A program made the position numbers and the translations under genes. The notes below the pieces were generated by a model. It saw nothing but the letters and a program-made list of their open reading frames with translations. It ran no database searches and was not told the origin of the DNA. Positions 19,141 through 29,035 of a stretch of 64,000 nt of DNA are shown piece after piece (within the stretch, counting starts at the first letter, position 1; each line of letters starts with the position of its first letter). This stretch comes from an uncultured Bacteroidota bacterium. Its GTDB lineage: Bacteria > Bacteroidota > Bacteroidia > Chitinophagales > Chitinophagaceae. Location: NCBI GenBank assembly GCA_903904855.1, contig CAIVEH010000088.1, forward strand, positions 1-64,000, given 5' to 3'.

Positions 19141-20469
19141 TTAAGCAATTATACCATTATTCACCACTTTCCTTCCAATACTCTCATAATAAAATCCCAT
19201 TTCCTGCATCTTTTCCAGCGAATAAACATTACGGCCATCAAATATGGCAGGGTGTTTCAGCAGTTCAGCAATCCGGTCAAAATCCGGGTTCCTGAATTCA
19301 CTCCACTCGGTTACAACAATTACAGCGCTTGCCCCTGCCAGTGTATCATACAGGTCAGTGGCATAATAAATCCTGTCTCCCACCAGTTGCCTTACATTCT
19401 CCATTGCCTCAGGATCAAAAACCCTCAGCGCTGCACCGGCATCCAGTAGTTCCCTGATCAGTTCCAGGCTTGGCGCATCTCTTATATCATCAGTTTCCGG
19501 CTTAAACGCCAGGCCCCATATAGCAAATGTTTTTCCGCTCAGGTCATTACCAAAATAATTTTTCACCTTTCTGCCCAGCACCAGTTTCTGACGCTCATTC
19601 ACCTGCATCACAGTATTTACAATCTGGAAATCATAATCATTATCAAGCGCAGTATAAGCCAGCGCTTTTACATCCTTCGGGAAGCAACTACCGCCATACC
19701 CTATGCCCGGGAAGAGGAAACGCTTGCCTATCCGGCTGTCGGCGCCTATACCCATCCGCACCCAGTCCACATTGGCGCCTGTTTTCTCACACAGGTTAGC
19801 CATTTCGTTCATAAACGATATACGCATGGCCAGGTAGCTGTTGGCAGCATACTTGGTCATTTCACTGCTGCGCTCATCCATAAAGTAAATAGGGTTGCCC
19901 TGCCGCACATACGGTTGGTACAGCTCATCCATCACTTTTTTAGCCTTCTCCGATGAGGTACCAATCACTACCCTGTCTGGCTTCAGGAAATCCTCTACAG
20001 CCACACCTTCCCGCAGAAATTCCGGGTTCGATACCACATCAAACAAAGAAGAGTCGAGCTTCTGCAGCAGCACATTCCTCACCTTTTCGGCAGTACCCAC
20101 AGGCACTGTACTTTTATTCACAATAACCGTATACTTCGTAATTATTTTACTCAGCGATTCAGCCACATTCAGCACATATTGCAGATCGGCGCTGCCATCC
20201 TTGCCCGGAGGTGTAGGCAATGCCAGAAAAACTACCCTTGCATTTTCTATACCCTCACTGAGCGATGTAGTAAACCTGAGTCTTTTTTCCTTGATATTCC
20301 GCTCCAGAAGCACATCCAGCCCAGGCTCATAGATGGGCGATTTACCAAGCCTCAGTTGTTCTATCTTTTTTTCATCAATATCTATACAGGTTACATTATT
20401 ACCTGTTTCGGCAAAGCAGGTACCCGTAACAAGGCCCACATAGCCGGTACCTATAATCGCTATTTGCAT
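19141..20469 (-). CDS. ugd: UDP-glucose 6-dehydrogenase
   Basis: This 442-aa cytoplasmic enzyme oxidises UDP-glucose to UDP-glucuronate with two NAD. The Rossmann motif GTGYVG is at residues 7-12, acidic residues follow at the end of the second strand (IDIDEKK), the central domain carries NKSTVPVGT and NPEFLREG, and the catalytic cysteine is Cys262 in GYGGSCFPKD. A C-terminal UDP-binding domain follows (WGLAFKPETDDIRDAP). The length is normal for the family. It is the first gene of a probable two-gene unit with uxs. A perfect TAnnTTTG box lies at 20487-20494, leaving a leader of only about 10-12 bases. Confidence 0.95.
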   Translation of the reverse strand: MQIAIIGTGYVGLVTGTCFAETGNNVTCIDIDEKKIEQLRLGKSPIYEPGLDVLLERNIKEKRLRFTTSLSEGIENARVVFLALPTPPGKDGSADLQYVLNVAESLSKIITKYTVIVNKSTVPVGTAEKVRNVLLQKLDSSLFDVVSNPEFLREGVAVEDFLKPDRVVIGTSSEKAKKVMDELYQPYVRQGNPIYFMDERSSEMTKYAANSYLAMRISFMNEMANLCEKTGANVDWVRMGIGADSRIGKRFLFPGIGYGGSCFPKDVKALAYTALDNDYDFQIVNTVMQVNERQKLVLGRKVKNYFGNDLSGKTFAIWGLAFKPETDDIRDAPSLELIRELLDAGAALRVFDPEAMENVRQLVGDRIYYATDLYDTLAGASAVIVVTEWSEFRNPDFDRIAELLKHPAIFDGRNVYSLEKMQEMGFYYESIGRKVVNNGIIA

Positions 20470-20486
20470 TATTTGAAATTAGGGCG

Positions 20487-20494
20487 CAAAAGTA
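20487..20494 (-). promoter_or_regulatory. Candidate -7 box (TACTTTTG) of ugd
   Basis: The minus strand reads TACTTTTG, an exact match to the Bacteroidota TAnnTTTG element, 17 bases upstream of the ugd start codon at 20469. Confidence 0.5.
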
Positions 20495-20861
20495 GTTAAT
20501 ATTTGGATAGCTATGGAATGACATTATATAAACAAATAATCTACTGCAATAATACGTGAATCACTATAAAACCAAATCATGCATAATGTCCGTTGTCATA
20601 TATTCCAATTGTCAGACACCACTTACGTGAAAATTTCTTGCAAGCAACCTGGTAAATTGCGGTAACCACAACCATCTCCTAACCTACCTTGGTAAACTCA
20701 TCCTGCCTGGGTCTGATGCTTTGCCGAATTGATAAATATTTTATGTGTTATTTCAAACATAACGTATCTTAGAGGTATTATTTCAAAACCGGAAATATTC
20801 GTTCTGGCACCCAAAATGTCAAATAGGATTGATTAATTTTTTTTACCATAAACTTAGTTTA
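20495..20861. other. Divergent intergenic region between ugd and the propeller protein
   Basis: About 370 bp with no coding potential that I can support. It must hold the promoter of the plus-strand gene at 20862, but I found no full TAnnTTTG match near that start. No strong hairpin or repeat was seen. Confidence 0.4.
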
Positions 20862-22514
20862 ATGAAATACACCATCCTTTTTACCCTCCTACTGTCTGCA
20901 GTTTTATTTTTTTCACCACACTGCTGGTCACAAATCGGCTGGAAGTATGGTTACGGAAGTGTCTACGGTTTAGTAGTAGAGGCAGGTTTCGTTGCACCCG
21001 ATAATATGGGAAATATTTATGGTACCGGTTGGGGCGATCTCGATTCTGTCCGATTCGGCTCTTTTGTTTTGTATAATCCCGCGCATTTATGGTTCACCTT
21101 TATTACCAAAGCCAATGCTTCAGGTTATGTATGGGTGAAAGGTATATCAAATGGCAATGTAAAGCCCTCGGGTATTGCTACCGATAATGCCGGAAATGTT
21201 TATGTTCTGGGTACTTATGATACATCTGCATCAATCGACGGTGTAACAATAACGAATCCCACTCCGTTATTTATGGCCGATTTCCTCTTTAAGATATCAC
21301 CGGCAGGAACCGTGTTGTGGGGTAAATCGATTCCTTTCCAAACCAATTTTGGCCAGGGTATCTGTATTAGCAATACCGGTACGGTTTATGTTGCAGGAAA
21401 TACTAACCGCTCCACCTTTACTGTCGATACAGTTTCGGTCAGCCTTGTTGGCACCCATCCCAATCTCTGCATTCTTGAACTTACATCCTCAGGTACCGCC
21501 ATAAGGGCTGCCGGTTTTGGCCCCTTTGGCTATGTTACCGCTTTACGGGCAAGCGAAAAAAATAATATTTATGTTACCGGCTTTTCAACTAACATAACTT
21601 TTGGCTCCACCACACTCACATCCGGCACATATAGCGATATCAATTTTATTGCAAAACTGGATAGTTCGCTACATCCCTTATGGGCCAAAGGGTTTTCTCA
21701 AAATGTATTCATCCACGACATAGCTACCGGAAAAGATGACGCTGTTTATTTTACCGGCAATACAGATACTGCTTCTGTGCACATAGATACTGCTACCGTT
21801 CCTTATGCTGGCACTACAAATATTATTGTTGGCCGCTATGATTCGGCAGGTGCTTTTTCATGGGTAAGGTGGTTGCGCGGCAGCGGCGGCACCGGGCGCG
21901 GCATTGCTGCCGATCTCTGCGGCAAAATATGGATTGGCGCTTCTATTCCTGCTGCCACAACTATCTATTACAACGATACAACAGTCAGTTACCCCGGCAC
22001 TGGTTTCGACCGTTACCTGGTTGCCGGATTTAATACCGCAGGCCATTATATAGGCAGCGCCGTCCTTCCCAGCGGCGGAGACGACGAGAGCACCATCGCA
22101 GTAGATAATGCCGGCAGTTTTTATGTTTGTGGCGATTATATTAATGCCTCACTCACATTTGGTACCAGTGTGCTCCCTTATGTAACAGAAGAAAGCTATT
22201 TCTTTGCAAAATACACTTACGATACTATTGGTTGTACAGCTGATATCAGTTTAGAAACTGCAGATCTGAGTGCTATTGGTACAATAAATATATTCCCTGT
22301 TCCGGCAACCGGTGAATGTAATGTTTTAAGTAGTATGCCATTTGCACAAGGAGCAAAGGCAGAGCTCTATGATATGGCAGGAAGGCTGCTGAATACCTGG
22401 GCTTTAAGCGGAGAAAGAACATCTTTGTCACTTATCGATATTGCCTCTGGGTTATACATTTGTCGCCTCATTTCAGGAAATAATATTGTGATGAAAAAAT
22501 TAGTGGTTAACTAA
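20862..22514 (+). CDS. Secreted SBBP-like propeller protein with T9SS tail
   Basis: A 550-aa exported protein of unknown substrate. The signal peptide is short and hydrophobic and ends near HCWSQ. The body consists of repeated propeller strands of the SBBP type: DNAGNVYVLGTYD, NTGTVYVAGNT, KNNIYVTGFST, DDAVYFTGNTDT, each followed by a line such as FIAKLDSSLHPLWAKG. The C-terminus is a T9SS sorting domain (IFPVPATGE in place of the usual YPNP, then AELYDMAGRLL, GLYICRL, ending MKKLVVN). I chose ATG 20862; an in-frame TTG 33 bp upstream would add an extension that fits a signal peptide poorly. It is divergent from ugd. No enzymatic residues are apparent. Confidence 0.75.
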   Translation: MKYTILFTLLLSAVLFFSPHCWSQIGWKYGYGSVYGLVVEAGFVAPDNMGNIYGTGWGDLDSVRFGSFVLYNPAHLWFTFITKANASGYVWVKGISNGNVKPSGIATDNAGNVYVLGTYDTSASIDGVTITNPTPLFMADFLFKISPAGTVLWGKSIPFQTNFGQGICISNTGTVYVAGNTNRSTFTVDTVSVSLVGTHPNLCILELTSSGTAIRAAGFGPFGYVTALRASEKNNIYVTGFSTNITFGSTTLTSGTYSDINFIAKLDSSLHPLWAKGFSQNVFIHDIATGKDDAVYFTGNTDTASVHIDTATVPYAGTTNIIVGRYDSAGAFSWVRWLRGSGGTGRGIAADLCGKIWIGASIPAATTIYYNDTTVSYPGTGFDRYLVAGFNTAGHYIGSAVLPSGGDDESTIAVDNAGSFYVCGDYINASLTFGTSVLPYVTEESYFFAKYTYDTIGCTADISLETADLSAIGTINIFPVPATGECNVLSSMPFAQGAKAELYDMAGRLLNTWALSGERTSLSLIDIASGLYICRLISGNNIVMKKLVVN

Positions 22515-22706
22515 TTCTGAAGCAAAAAAATGCTGATGGGATATTACTCCTTTTTGTGATTACAAAACATTTTGTTGGCGGGTAAAAAATTACATTCTGT
22601 TCTCCCTATAATACATATTCAATACGCATATACCTAAACTCAAATCATATAATACATTATTTTATTTATAATTCTTAAACCCCAATTCCCAATTCCATAA
22701 AATAAG

Positions 22707-22714
22707 TACCTTTG
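22707..22714 (+). promoter_or_regulatory. Candidate -7 box (TACCTTTG) of purF
   Basis: TACCTTTG matches TAnnTTTG exactly and ends six bases before the purF start codon. Transcription from it would give a leaderless or almost leaderless mRNA. It also argues against the in-frame TTG at 22712, which lies inside the box. Confidence 0.5.
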
Positions 22715-22720
22715 CCCCGC

Positions 22721-24565
22721 ATGTCCGACGCACTAAAGCACGAATGCGGCCTCGCATATATCAGGCTGCTGAAACCTCTTCCTTACTACCTGCTCAAATA
22801 TGGTACTGCTTTCTATGGCCTTAACAAGCTATATCTGCTCATGGAAAAACAGCACAACCGAGGCCAGGATGGCGCCGGTATTGCTACTGTGAAGCTGAAT
22901 ATAGAACCGGGTCACCAGTTTATGCACCGCCTGCGCATCAGCGGCCCGCAGGGGCTGGCGCAGATCTTCCAGACCATCAATGATGAAGTTAAGGAGATGG
23001 AGACCAGTTACCCCGGTATACTGCAGCATCCCGGCCTCATGAAGGGGTATATGAAATTCATAGGCGAGGTAATGCTGGGACACCTGAGATACGGCACTCA
23101 GGGCAGGAACAATGTGGAGTTCTGTCACCCGTTTCAGAAACCCCACATCAACCCTACCCGCAACCTGATAATGGCCGGCAACTTCAACCTCGTGAATACC
23201 GACGAGTTGTTTGATATGCTGGACCAGCATCCCAACAGCACCCTGCGCCAGAGCGACCTCGGCGCAATGATAGAAACCATTCATTATTACCTCTGCCAGG
23301 CCGATGATGTCAACCCGGCCAAACTGAATATAGAAGGTATTCTTAAACAGGCTACCAGCCATTTCGATGGCGGCTTTGTCTTCAGCGGATTGATAGGCAA
23401 TGGCGACAGCTTTGTGATGCGCGATGCCAATGGTATCCGCCCATGTTATTATTATCAGGATGATGAAATAGTTGTTGCAGCATCCGAAAGGGCTGCGATT
23501 ATGACAGCATTCAATGTTACACAGCCCCAGGTGAAAAAACTGGAGCCGGGCCATGCACTTATTGTTTCGGCCGCCGGCGAATTCAGTAATGTGGAGATTC
23601 TGGCGCCACGCGAGGTTACCGCCTGCAGCTTTGAACGCATCTACTTCAGCCGGGGCAGCGACCCGGATATTTATCGCGAGCGTATGGAACTGGGCCGCAA
23701 CCTTGCCGGCACTGTGTTGAAAGCGCTCGATAACCACCTCAAGCATACTATAGTTTCGTTTATACCCAATACAGCCGAAATAGCTTTCTATGGCCTGATA
23801 AAAGGCCTTGAAGATTACCTGAAAGAAATAAAACTGCAGCGCATACTCTCCAATAAAAACATGACCGAGCAGGAAATGAGGGAGCTGATAGGCCGCAGGG
23901 TGCGAATTGAGAAGATTGCCATCAAGGATGTGAAGCTGCGCACCTTCATTACCGAAGACTCCAGCCGCAACGAAATGGTGCAGCATGTGTATGATATAAC
24001 CTATGGCACTGTAGAGCGCGATGTGGATACACTGGTAGTGATAGACGACAGTATTGTAAGAGGCACCACACTGCGCGAAAGCATCATAAAAATGCTGAAC
24101 CGCCTGGGACCAAAACGCATAATAGTAGTTTCTTCAGCGCCTCAGATTCGCTACCCCGATTGCTATGGTATAGACATGAGCCGCATGGGCGATTTCATTG
24201 CCTTCCAGGCTGCTGTAGGCCTGCTCGAAGACATGGGTAAGGAACAGGTGCTTAAAGACATTTACCAGCAGTGCAAAGAAGCTGAAGCAAATGGCAAACT
24301 GCACGAGAAGAATTTTGTAAAGGGTGTTTATCATCCTTTTACGGTAGAGGAGATAAGTAAGAAAATTGCACAGATGCTGCGCCACGAAGATGTAGCGGCC
24401 GAAGTGGATGTAATTTACCAGTCGATAGAGGGCCTGCACAATGCCTGCCCGCACAACAAAGGCGATTGGTATTTCACCGGCAACTACCCCACTCCCGGCG
24501 GCAACAAAGTAGCCAACCGCGCTTTTATGAAGTATATGGAAAAGCAGGACGGCAGAGGGTATTAA
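22721..24565 (+). CDS. purF: Amidophosphoribosyltransferase
   Basis: This 614-aa enzyme catalyses the first committed step of de novo purine synthesis, making 5-phosphoribosylamine from PRPP and glutamine. The class II glutamine amidotransferase nucleophile is Cys9 (KHECGLAYIRLL), so an eight-residue propeptide must be removed, as in other Bacteroidota PurF proteins. The QHNRGQDGAGIAT and GHLRYGTQG segments are typical of the glutaminase domain. The phosphoribosyltransferase domain holds the PRPP loop VIDDSIVRGTT. At 614 aa it is longer than the roughly 505-aa E. coli enzyme, as usual in this phylum. The start is ATG 22721, just after a TAnnTTTG box. It is monocistronic; a short G/C-rich repeat begins at its stop codon. 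Confidence 0.9.
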   Translation: MSDALKHECGLAYIRLLKPLPYYLLKYGTAFYGLNKLYLLMEKQHNRGQDGAGIATVKLNIEPGHQFMHRLRISGPQGLAQIFQTINDEVKEMETSYPGILQHPGLMKGYMKFIGEVMLGHLRYGTQGRNNVEFCHPFQKPHINPTRNLIMAGNFNLVNTDELFDMLDQHPNSTLRQSDLGAMIETIHYYLCQADDVNPAKLNIEGILKQATSHFDGGFVFSGLIGNGDSFVMRDANGIRPCYYYQDDEIVVAASERAAIMTAFNVTQPQVKKLEPGHALIVSAAGEFSNVEILAPREVTACSFERIYFSRGSDPDIYRERMELGRNLAGTVLKALDNHLKHTIVSFIPNTAEIAFYGLIKGLEDYLKEIKLQRILSNKNMTEQEMRELIGRRVRIEKIAIKDVKLRTFITEDSSRNEMVQHVYDITYGTVERDVDTLVVIDDSIVRGTTLRESIIKMLNRLGPKRIIVVSSAPQIRYPDCYGIDMSRMGDFIAFQAAVGLLEDMGKEQVLKDIYQQCKEAEANGKLHEKNFVKGVYHPFTVEEISKKIAQMLRHEDVAAEVDVIYQSIEGLHNACPHNKGDWYFTGNYPTPGGNKVANRAFMKYMEKQDGRGY

Positions 24566-24588
24566 CCCCTGCCCCCTGAAGGGGAACC
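24564..24588. repeat. Short intergenic repeat CCCCTGCCCCCT / AAGGGGAACC, copy 1
   Basis: The motif CCCCTGCCCCCT-GAAGGGGAACC begins right at the purF stop codon. A near-identical copy sits at 29611-29635, also at a stop codon. CCCCT and AGGGG can pair as a small hairpin, so it may act as a 3'-end structure. Confidence 0.6.
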
Positions 24589-24790
24589 GGGGATTTGGCT
24601 GCAGACCTTTGTACTCGGCCAGTTGTTGGTTATTCATCGGGCAATTTCATATTTCAATTTCTGTTTCTTATCGAAGCGGATATTTAATCCATGTAAGAAT
24701 TAATCTGACCTGGTTCAGAATATTAGTAGGCATTTTTGTATATCTTGTTGCTGTTTTCTGAAGAATAAATGATTTTCCGCAAAACAGCTT

Positions 24791-26320
24791 ATGGTCATTA
24801 ATACCCCCTACTATAATAAAATATTGCGCATTGTCACTATAAGTGCTTTGGCATTTATGGTATGCTGGGGGCTAGTACTTGTATTGGCTAAACTAAGACC
24901 CTTCTGGACAGATGAATGGCGGCTGATATATAACCTGAAATTCAGAAGCACTGCATCTCTTTGGGGGCCGCTCGATTATACGCAGCAATGCCCGAGAGTT
25001 TATCTGCAGGCTATAAAAGCTTTCACCGGTATGTTTGGGTATAGCTATTTCAGTTTGCGGTTACCATCGTTCCTTGTGGGAACTGCTACCATTATCTTCA
25101 GCTACAAGCTCATGAACCAACTATATAAACCGGATTCTGTTACCCGGTTTATACTGGTATTCCTGGTCATTTCTTCGGTTACATTTACCGATTATTTTGT
25201 GCAGGTAAAGCAATACACTATGGAGATATTGCTGAGTATTGTGGCTATCTGGCAAATGGCTGCAATAATCAGAATCGGCAATCATCTTTTCCCTCATAAG
25301 GCGCTTTATGCGGTGCTCTGTGCATCTTTTTTTGCTGCTCCCTTTTTCAGTTATACCTATCCCATAGCCGCTTCGCCCGTATTTATTGTAGCGTTTTTCC
25401 AGGGAATTTTACAGATCAGAAAAGCAGCTGACAACAGCAGAAAAATGAGTACACTGCTATTGCAGTGGATTCCCCTCGTGTTTTGTGCTGCAGGTATCCT
25501 GCTGTTTTACAAAATCGATGCATCGAAAGTAATGGGCGATACCCAGATGCATGGTTACTGGAACTACCGTATGATAACCGGTGGCACCGGATTTTTATTT
25601 GTAACGGGTATGCTCTGGGATTTATTCAAGCAGTTGGGTACCGGGTTTATTTTCGAAATCATTCTGGGCATACTGGGTATCTGCGCATTTGCCTGGAATA
25701 TATTTTGGTTGGCCAGAAACTACCGGAAACCGGTTTTGGAAACTATCGACTGGATCAGGCTGTACAGTATACTGGTAGTAGCATTTACAATCGTTTTATT
25801 CTTTGCAGGTAAAATGCCAATAGAGCCCAAGTTTAATGTATTTGCAACTGCATCAATGGCCATTCTTATTATCTGGCTGATGGACTATTTGTTGGTAAAC
25901 CCGCGGGTGAGAACCCTTTCTGCTGTGCTACTGGCATTGCTTTATGTAGAGATGGCCGGCAATCTGGTAACCTCCGCTATCAATCAGGTTACTGCCTCTG
26001 AATATGTCAAACGGATGAACATTTACCGGGCCACCGAAAAGGCAATTATTTATGCTCAGGAAAATAAATTCCCGATTATGGTTACTCCCGGCGTTGCCTA
26101 TCCGGATGAGATAACAAAATATGTACCCAATTTCAGCCCTATCTCGGCAGCGGCTGTGCTCAAAACATTTCCTGCCTACAGCAATGTTCAGAACCTACCC
26201 GTTTATTCTGTGGATAATCTTTCGGATATTGAGGGGAATATGCGAAAATTGCCCGGGCATGTAAAGGCCGTACTGGCAGACGATGGTTTGACATACACTG
26301 TTGTGGCTATAAAAGATTAA
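24791..26320 (+). CDS. GT39-like polytopic membrane protein, putative glycosyltransferase
   Basis: A 509-aa inner-membrane protein with about ten hydrophobic segments. After the first membrane segment comes FWTDEWRLIYNLKFR, whose DE pair sits where ArnT/PMT-type glycosyltransferases have their acidic catalytic motif. RLPSFLVGTATI and KQYTMEILLS follow, both typical of this superfamily. A soluble segment follows the last membrane span. Its closest relative in the window is the protein at 27411-29000, which matches along the whole length. The OmpA-domain gene begins three bases after its stop codon, so they are probably co-transcribed. Donor and acceptor are unknown; a polyprenyl-phosphate sugar donor is the usual inference. 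Confidence 0.7.
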   Translation: MVINTPYYNKILRIVTISALAFMVCWGLVLVLAKLRPFWTDEWRLIYNLKFRSTASLWGPLDYTQQCPRVYLQAIKAFTGMFGYSYFSLRLPSFLVGTATIIFSYKLMNQLYKPDSVTRFILVFLVISSVTFTDYFVQVKQYTMEILLSIVAIWQMAAIIRIGNHLFPHKALYAVLCASFFAAPFFSYTYPIAASPVFIVAFFQGILQIRKAADNSRKMSTLLLQWIPLVFCAAGILLFYKIDASKVMGDTQMHGYWNYRMITGGTGFLFVTGMLWDLFKQLGTGFIFEIILGILGICAFAWNIFWLARNYRKPVLETIDWIRLYSILVVAFTIVLFFAGKMPIEPKFNVFATASMAILIIWLMDYLLVNPRVRTLSAVLLALLYVEMAGNLVTSAINQVTASEYVKRMNIYRATEKAIIYAQENKFPIMVTPGVAYPDEITKYVPNFSPISAAAVLKTFPAYSNVQNLPVYSVDNLSDIEGNMRKLPGHVKAVLADDGLTYTVVAIKD

Positions 26321-26323
26321 CCT

Positions 26324-27178
26324 ATGGCGAGGATAACGATTATCTGCTTTTTATTGTTGGTATCCCTCTCCTGCTATAGTCAGAACAAGGATACATTTGA
26401 GGTTTATTTCCCTTTCAACAAGTCGCAGCTGACCAGGGAAGCGGAAAATTATATTGATGCACTGATCTTCAAAGACACCCTGATACATGGCGACCGGCTG
26501 ATAGTGCTGGGCTATGCCGATTATGTAGGCAGCACCGGCTATAACGACAGCCTCTCCCGCCTCAGGGCAAAAAACGTTTGCAACTATCTGATCAATTCCG
26601 GATTTGAAAAAACAGATATTAAACTGATGATGGGCAGAGGAAAAGTGGAACGCAATGGCCTTACAAGCAAGGATGGATATGCTACCGACCGTAAGGTGCA
26701 GATAATTATTGATCATTCCCCGCAACTGACCATCATTGCACCGCCAAAACCAACAGTTTTAAAACAGCCCGCTGTAATGCCCCAGGAAAGAATCGATATT
26801 ACAAAGCTCAAAGTGAATGAAGCATTTGCTTTGAATAATATCATTTTCCAGCCGGGACTTCCTGTGCTGGAGCGGGAGTCGGAGCCGGACCTGGCAAGGT
26901 TGTATGATTTCCTTGTTCAGAATGCCTCGGTAAGAATACGTATTGAAGGGCATGTGTGCTGTATGGGCCCGAACCCTGGTAATGAAATACATGACGATGG
27001 CAAACTATCTGAGTTAAGGGCTGCCTCTGTTTATACCTATCTGGCTGAAAAAGGCATCAACCGGAACAGGCTGCAATGTGTAGGGCTGGGTAATAAGAAC
27101 CCTGTTGAGGCAAATGAAGATACCGAAGAAGCCAGGGTTAAAAACCGCCGTGTGGAGATCAGGATATTGAGTAAGTAG
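26324..27178 (+). CDS. Exported protein with two tandem OmpA-like domains
   Basis: A 284-aa exported protein with two OmpA/MotB-type peptidoglycan-binding domains in a row. Domain 1 (about 24-130) has the opening YFPFNKSQL, the core VLGYADYVGSTGYNDSLSRLRA and the end ATDRKVQIII. Domain 2 (about 165-284) has NIIFQPG, IEGHVCCMG, LSELRAASVYTYL and VKNRRVEIRIL. The signal peptide ends near SLSCYSQ; the Cys makes a lipoprotein possible but the lipobox is weak. No beta-barrel is present, so this is not OmpA itself. It follows the GT39-like gene by three bases and a second GT39-like gene follows 232 bp later. Linking the glycosyltransferase to the cell wall is speculative. Confidence 0.75.
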   Translation: MARITIICFLLLVSLSCYSQNKDTFEVYFPFNKSQLTREAENYIDALIFKDTLIHGDRLIVLGYADYVGSTGYNDSLSRLRAKNVCNYLINSGFEKTDIKLMMGRGKVERNGLTSKDGYATDRKVQIIIDHSPQLTIIAPPKPTVLKQPAVMPQERIDITKLKVNEAFALNNIIFQPGLPVLERESEPDLARLYDFLVQNASVRIRIEGHVCCMGPNPGNEIHDDGKLSELRAASVYTYLAEKGINRNRLQCVGLGNKNPVEANEDTEEARVKNRRVEIRILSK

Positions 27179-27410
27179 AATCAAACAATCCAGATTAATT
27201 TTGCCTGAATTTGCATAACATTATAAAAATAAGCATTGTTCTGGTATAGCTATTATTTGTTTATAGGTGCTGAGTGAATATAATAATACACCCTTGCCAG
27301 GTTATTTTCGAAATTGCACCATTTATCAGGCACCAGGGATAAAACAGCATAAATATAATTCCATATCTTCAACGTTCCTAAAACAAAACGTTTACTGATT
27401 TACAAAACAG

Positions 27411-29000
27411 ATGTTTAAATTTCAGAGCAGCCCTGATAAATTAGTTAAAAAAGTTACGCTGGCTGCGCTGGCTGTAATGCTGTGCTGGGGTCTGTTCCTT
27501 GTATTGGTGCAGATCAAACCATTCGCAATAGATGAGTGGCGCATTATTTATAATCTTAAATTCAGGAATGCCTCGGCGCTGTTGGGCCCCCTTGAGTTTG
27601 TTCAGCAGTTTCCAAGGGTTTATTTAGAAGTTATCAAAGCATTTACTTCGGTCTTTGATTACAGTTATTTTTCGTTGCGGCTTCCTTCCTTTCTTGTTGG
27701 TACAGCAACTATGGCACTTGCCTGGAAATTAATGAACCGTATATTCGGCAAGGAGCAGCCAGGCCGCTATTTGCTGGTACTGATTATTATAGCTTCGCCT
27801 GCTTTTTTTGTACACTATGTAGAGATGAAGCAGTATACAATGGATATACTGCTGAGCCTGGTGGGTATATGGCAATTGCTGCAATTGCAGGACATATCAA
27901 AGGGCACACCTTTCTCAGTCCGAAAATATTTACTGCTATGCCTGAGTTTTGTGGCAGCTCCGTTTTTCAGCTATACCTATCCGATCGTTATTACCCCGCT
28001 CTTTTTTATTGTATTTATGTATAGTATCAGGTCAATAAGAATCCAGAAAGAAGGATTGGGTATAGTGCTGTTCAGGATATGGCTGCCACTTATTTTCTCA
28101 GCAATTTCCATTGTTGCATTTTATCATTTTGATGCAGCCCGGTTGCTGAAGGACAACAAAATGCATCTGTACTGGCAATATCTGATGATGCCCGACAGCT
28201 TTGATCCTTTGCTGTTCTGCAAAGCTTTTTATAACCTGTTTGCCCTGGCTGGTTCGGGCCTGTTTTTTGAAGTGCTTATAGGTACGCTGGGTATGATGGC
28301 TTTTTTCTACTCCATAAAAGAATGTGCAGGGTCGCTGAAGAAACCCAGTTGGGATACTGAAGAATTTATCAGCTGGTACAGCGTATGCCTGATAATTATA
28401 GTAATGGTCCTTTTCACTGCCGGCAAGCTGGCAATAGGTGAGCGGCGTCTGAACATCTATTTGCTGCCTGTTGCAGGCATACTCATTGTAACTTTTATTA
28501 ACAGGCTGCAGCAAATACCAGCCTTAAGAAAAATAACCGGCGCTGTTATGACAATAATAATAACGGGCGCTGTGGGTAATGTGGTTTCAGCGCCTGTAAA
28601 TGAAATGATGGAGAAAAGGCATAACACTATGTTGCGTATTTATGTGAATACAGAGAATGCAATTGTTGAAGCCAGGCTTAAGAAAATACCGGTATTTATT
28701 ACCCCGGCTATAGCTTGCCCTTTCGAAAAAAGAATCAATTACCCTGGCACCAATATTGCAGCTAACGAACTATGTATTCCCGGATATACTGAACGGGGCG
28801 ACGAAAATCCGGGGCCAGATATTCTTGGCGACTGGGTGCTGAAAACCTTTCCGGCCTTTATACCTGATGGCAGAATTGCTGTATATGCAATCAGGGATAT
28901 GGGCGAACTTACCAACAGCATGAAGCAACTTCCCCCCGATATTAAAGCCGTAATGGCTGGCGATGGTGTGACTTATAAAATTGTTGAACGAAAAGATTAA
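27411..29000 (+). CDS. Second GT39-like polytopic membrane protein
   Basis: A 529-aa paralogue of the protein at 24791-26320. It shares the N-terminal VTLAALAVMLCWGLFLVL, IDEWRIIYNLKFRNAS, RVYLEVIKAF, YSYFSLRLPSFLVGTAT and KQYTMDILLSLVGIWQL, and the C-terminal KTFPA and MAGDGVTYKIV. The acidic DE after the first membrane helix is retained. Compared with the first copy it has an extra stretch in the C-terminal soluble part (about 440-475). It lies 232 bp after the OmpA-domain gene, so it may have its own promoter. A glycosyltransferase function is inferred; the exact sugar and acceptor are not readable from the sequence. Confidence 0.7.
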   Translation: MFKFQSSPDKLVKKVTLAALAVMLCWGLFLVLVQIKPFAIDEWRIIYNLKFRNASALLGPLEFVQQFPRVYLEVIKAFTSVFDYSYFSLRLPSFLVGTATMALAWKLMNRIFGKEQPGRYLLVLIIIASPAFFVHYVEMKQYTMDILLSLVGIWQLLQLQDISKGTPFSVRKYLLLCLSFVAAPFFSYTYPIVITPLFFIVFMYSIRSIRIQKEGLGIVLFRIWLPLIFSAISIVAFYHFDAARLLKDNKMHLYWQYLMMPDSFDPLLFCKAFYNLFALAGSGLFFEVLIGTLGMMAFFYSIKECAGSLKKPSWDTEEFISWYSVCLIIIVMVLFTAGKLAIGERRLNIYLLPVAGILIVTFINRLQQIPALRKITGAVMTIIITGAVGNVVSAPVNEMMEKRHNTMLRIYVNTENAIVEARLKKIPVFITPAIACPFEKRINYPGTNIAANELCIPGYTERGDENPGPDILGDWVLKTFPAFIPDGRIAVYAIRDMGELTNSMKQLPPDIKAVMAGDGVTYKIVERKD

Positions 29001-29035
29001 CTGCCTTTTATATTCAGCGCCCTCCGAAAACCACT

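Noticed and set aside
22829-23986. 385-codon minus-strand frame opposite purF
   Set aside because: It is fully antisense to a well-supported enzyme and rich in His/Ala/Phe as expected of a shadow.
24134-24637. 167-codon minus-strand frame at the 3' end of purF
   Set aside because: Antisense to the phosphoribosyltransferase domain, no recognisable motif.
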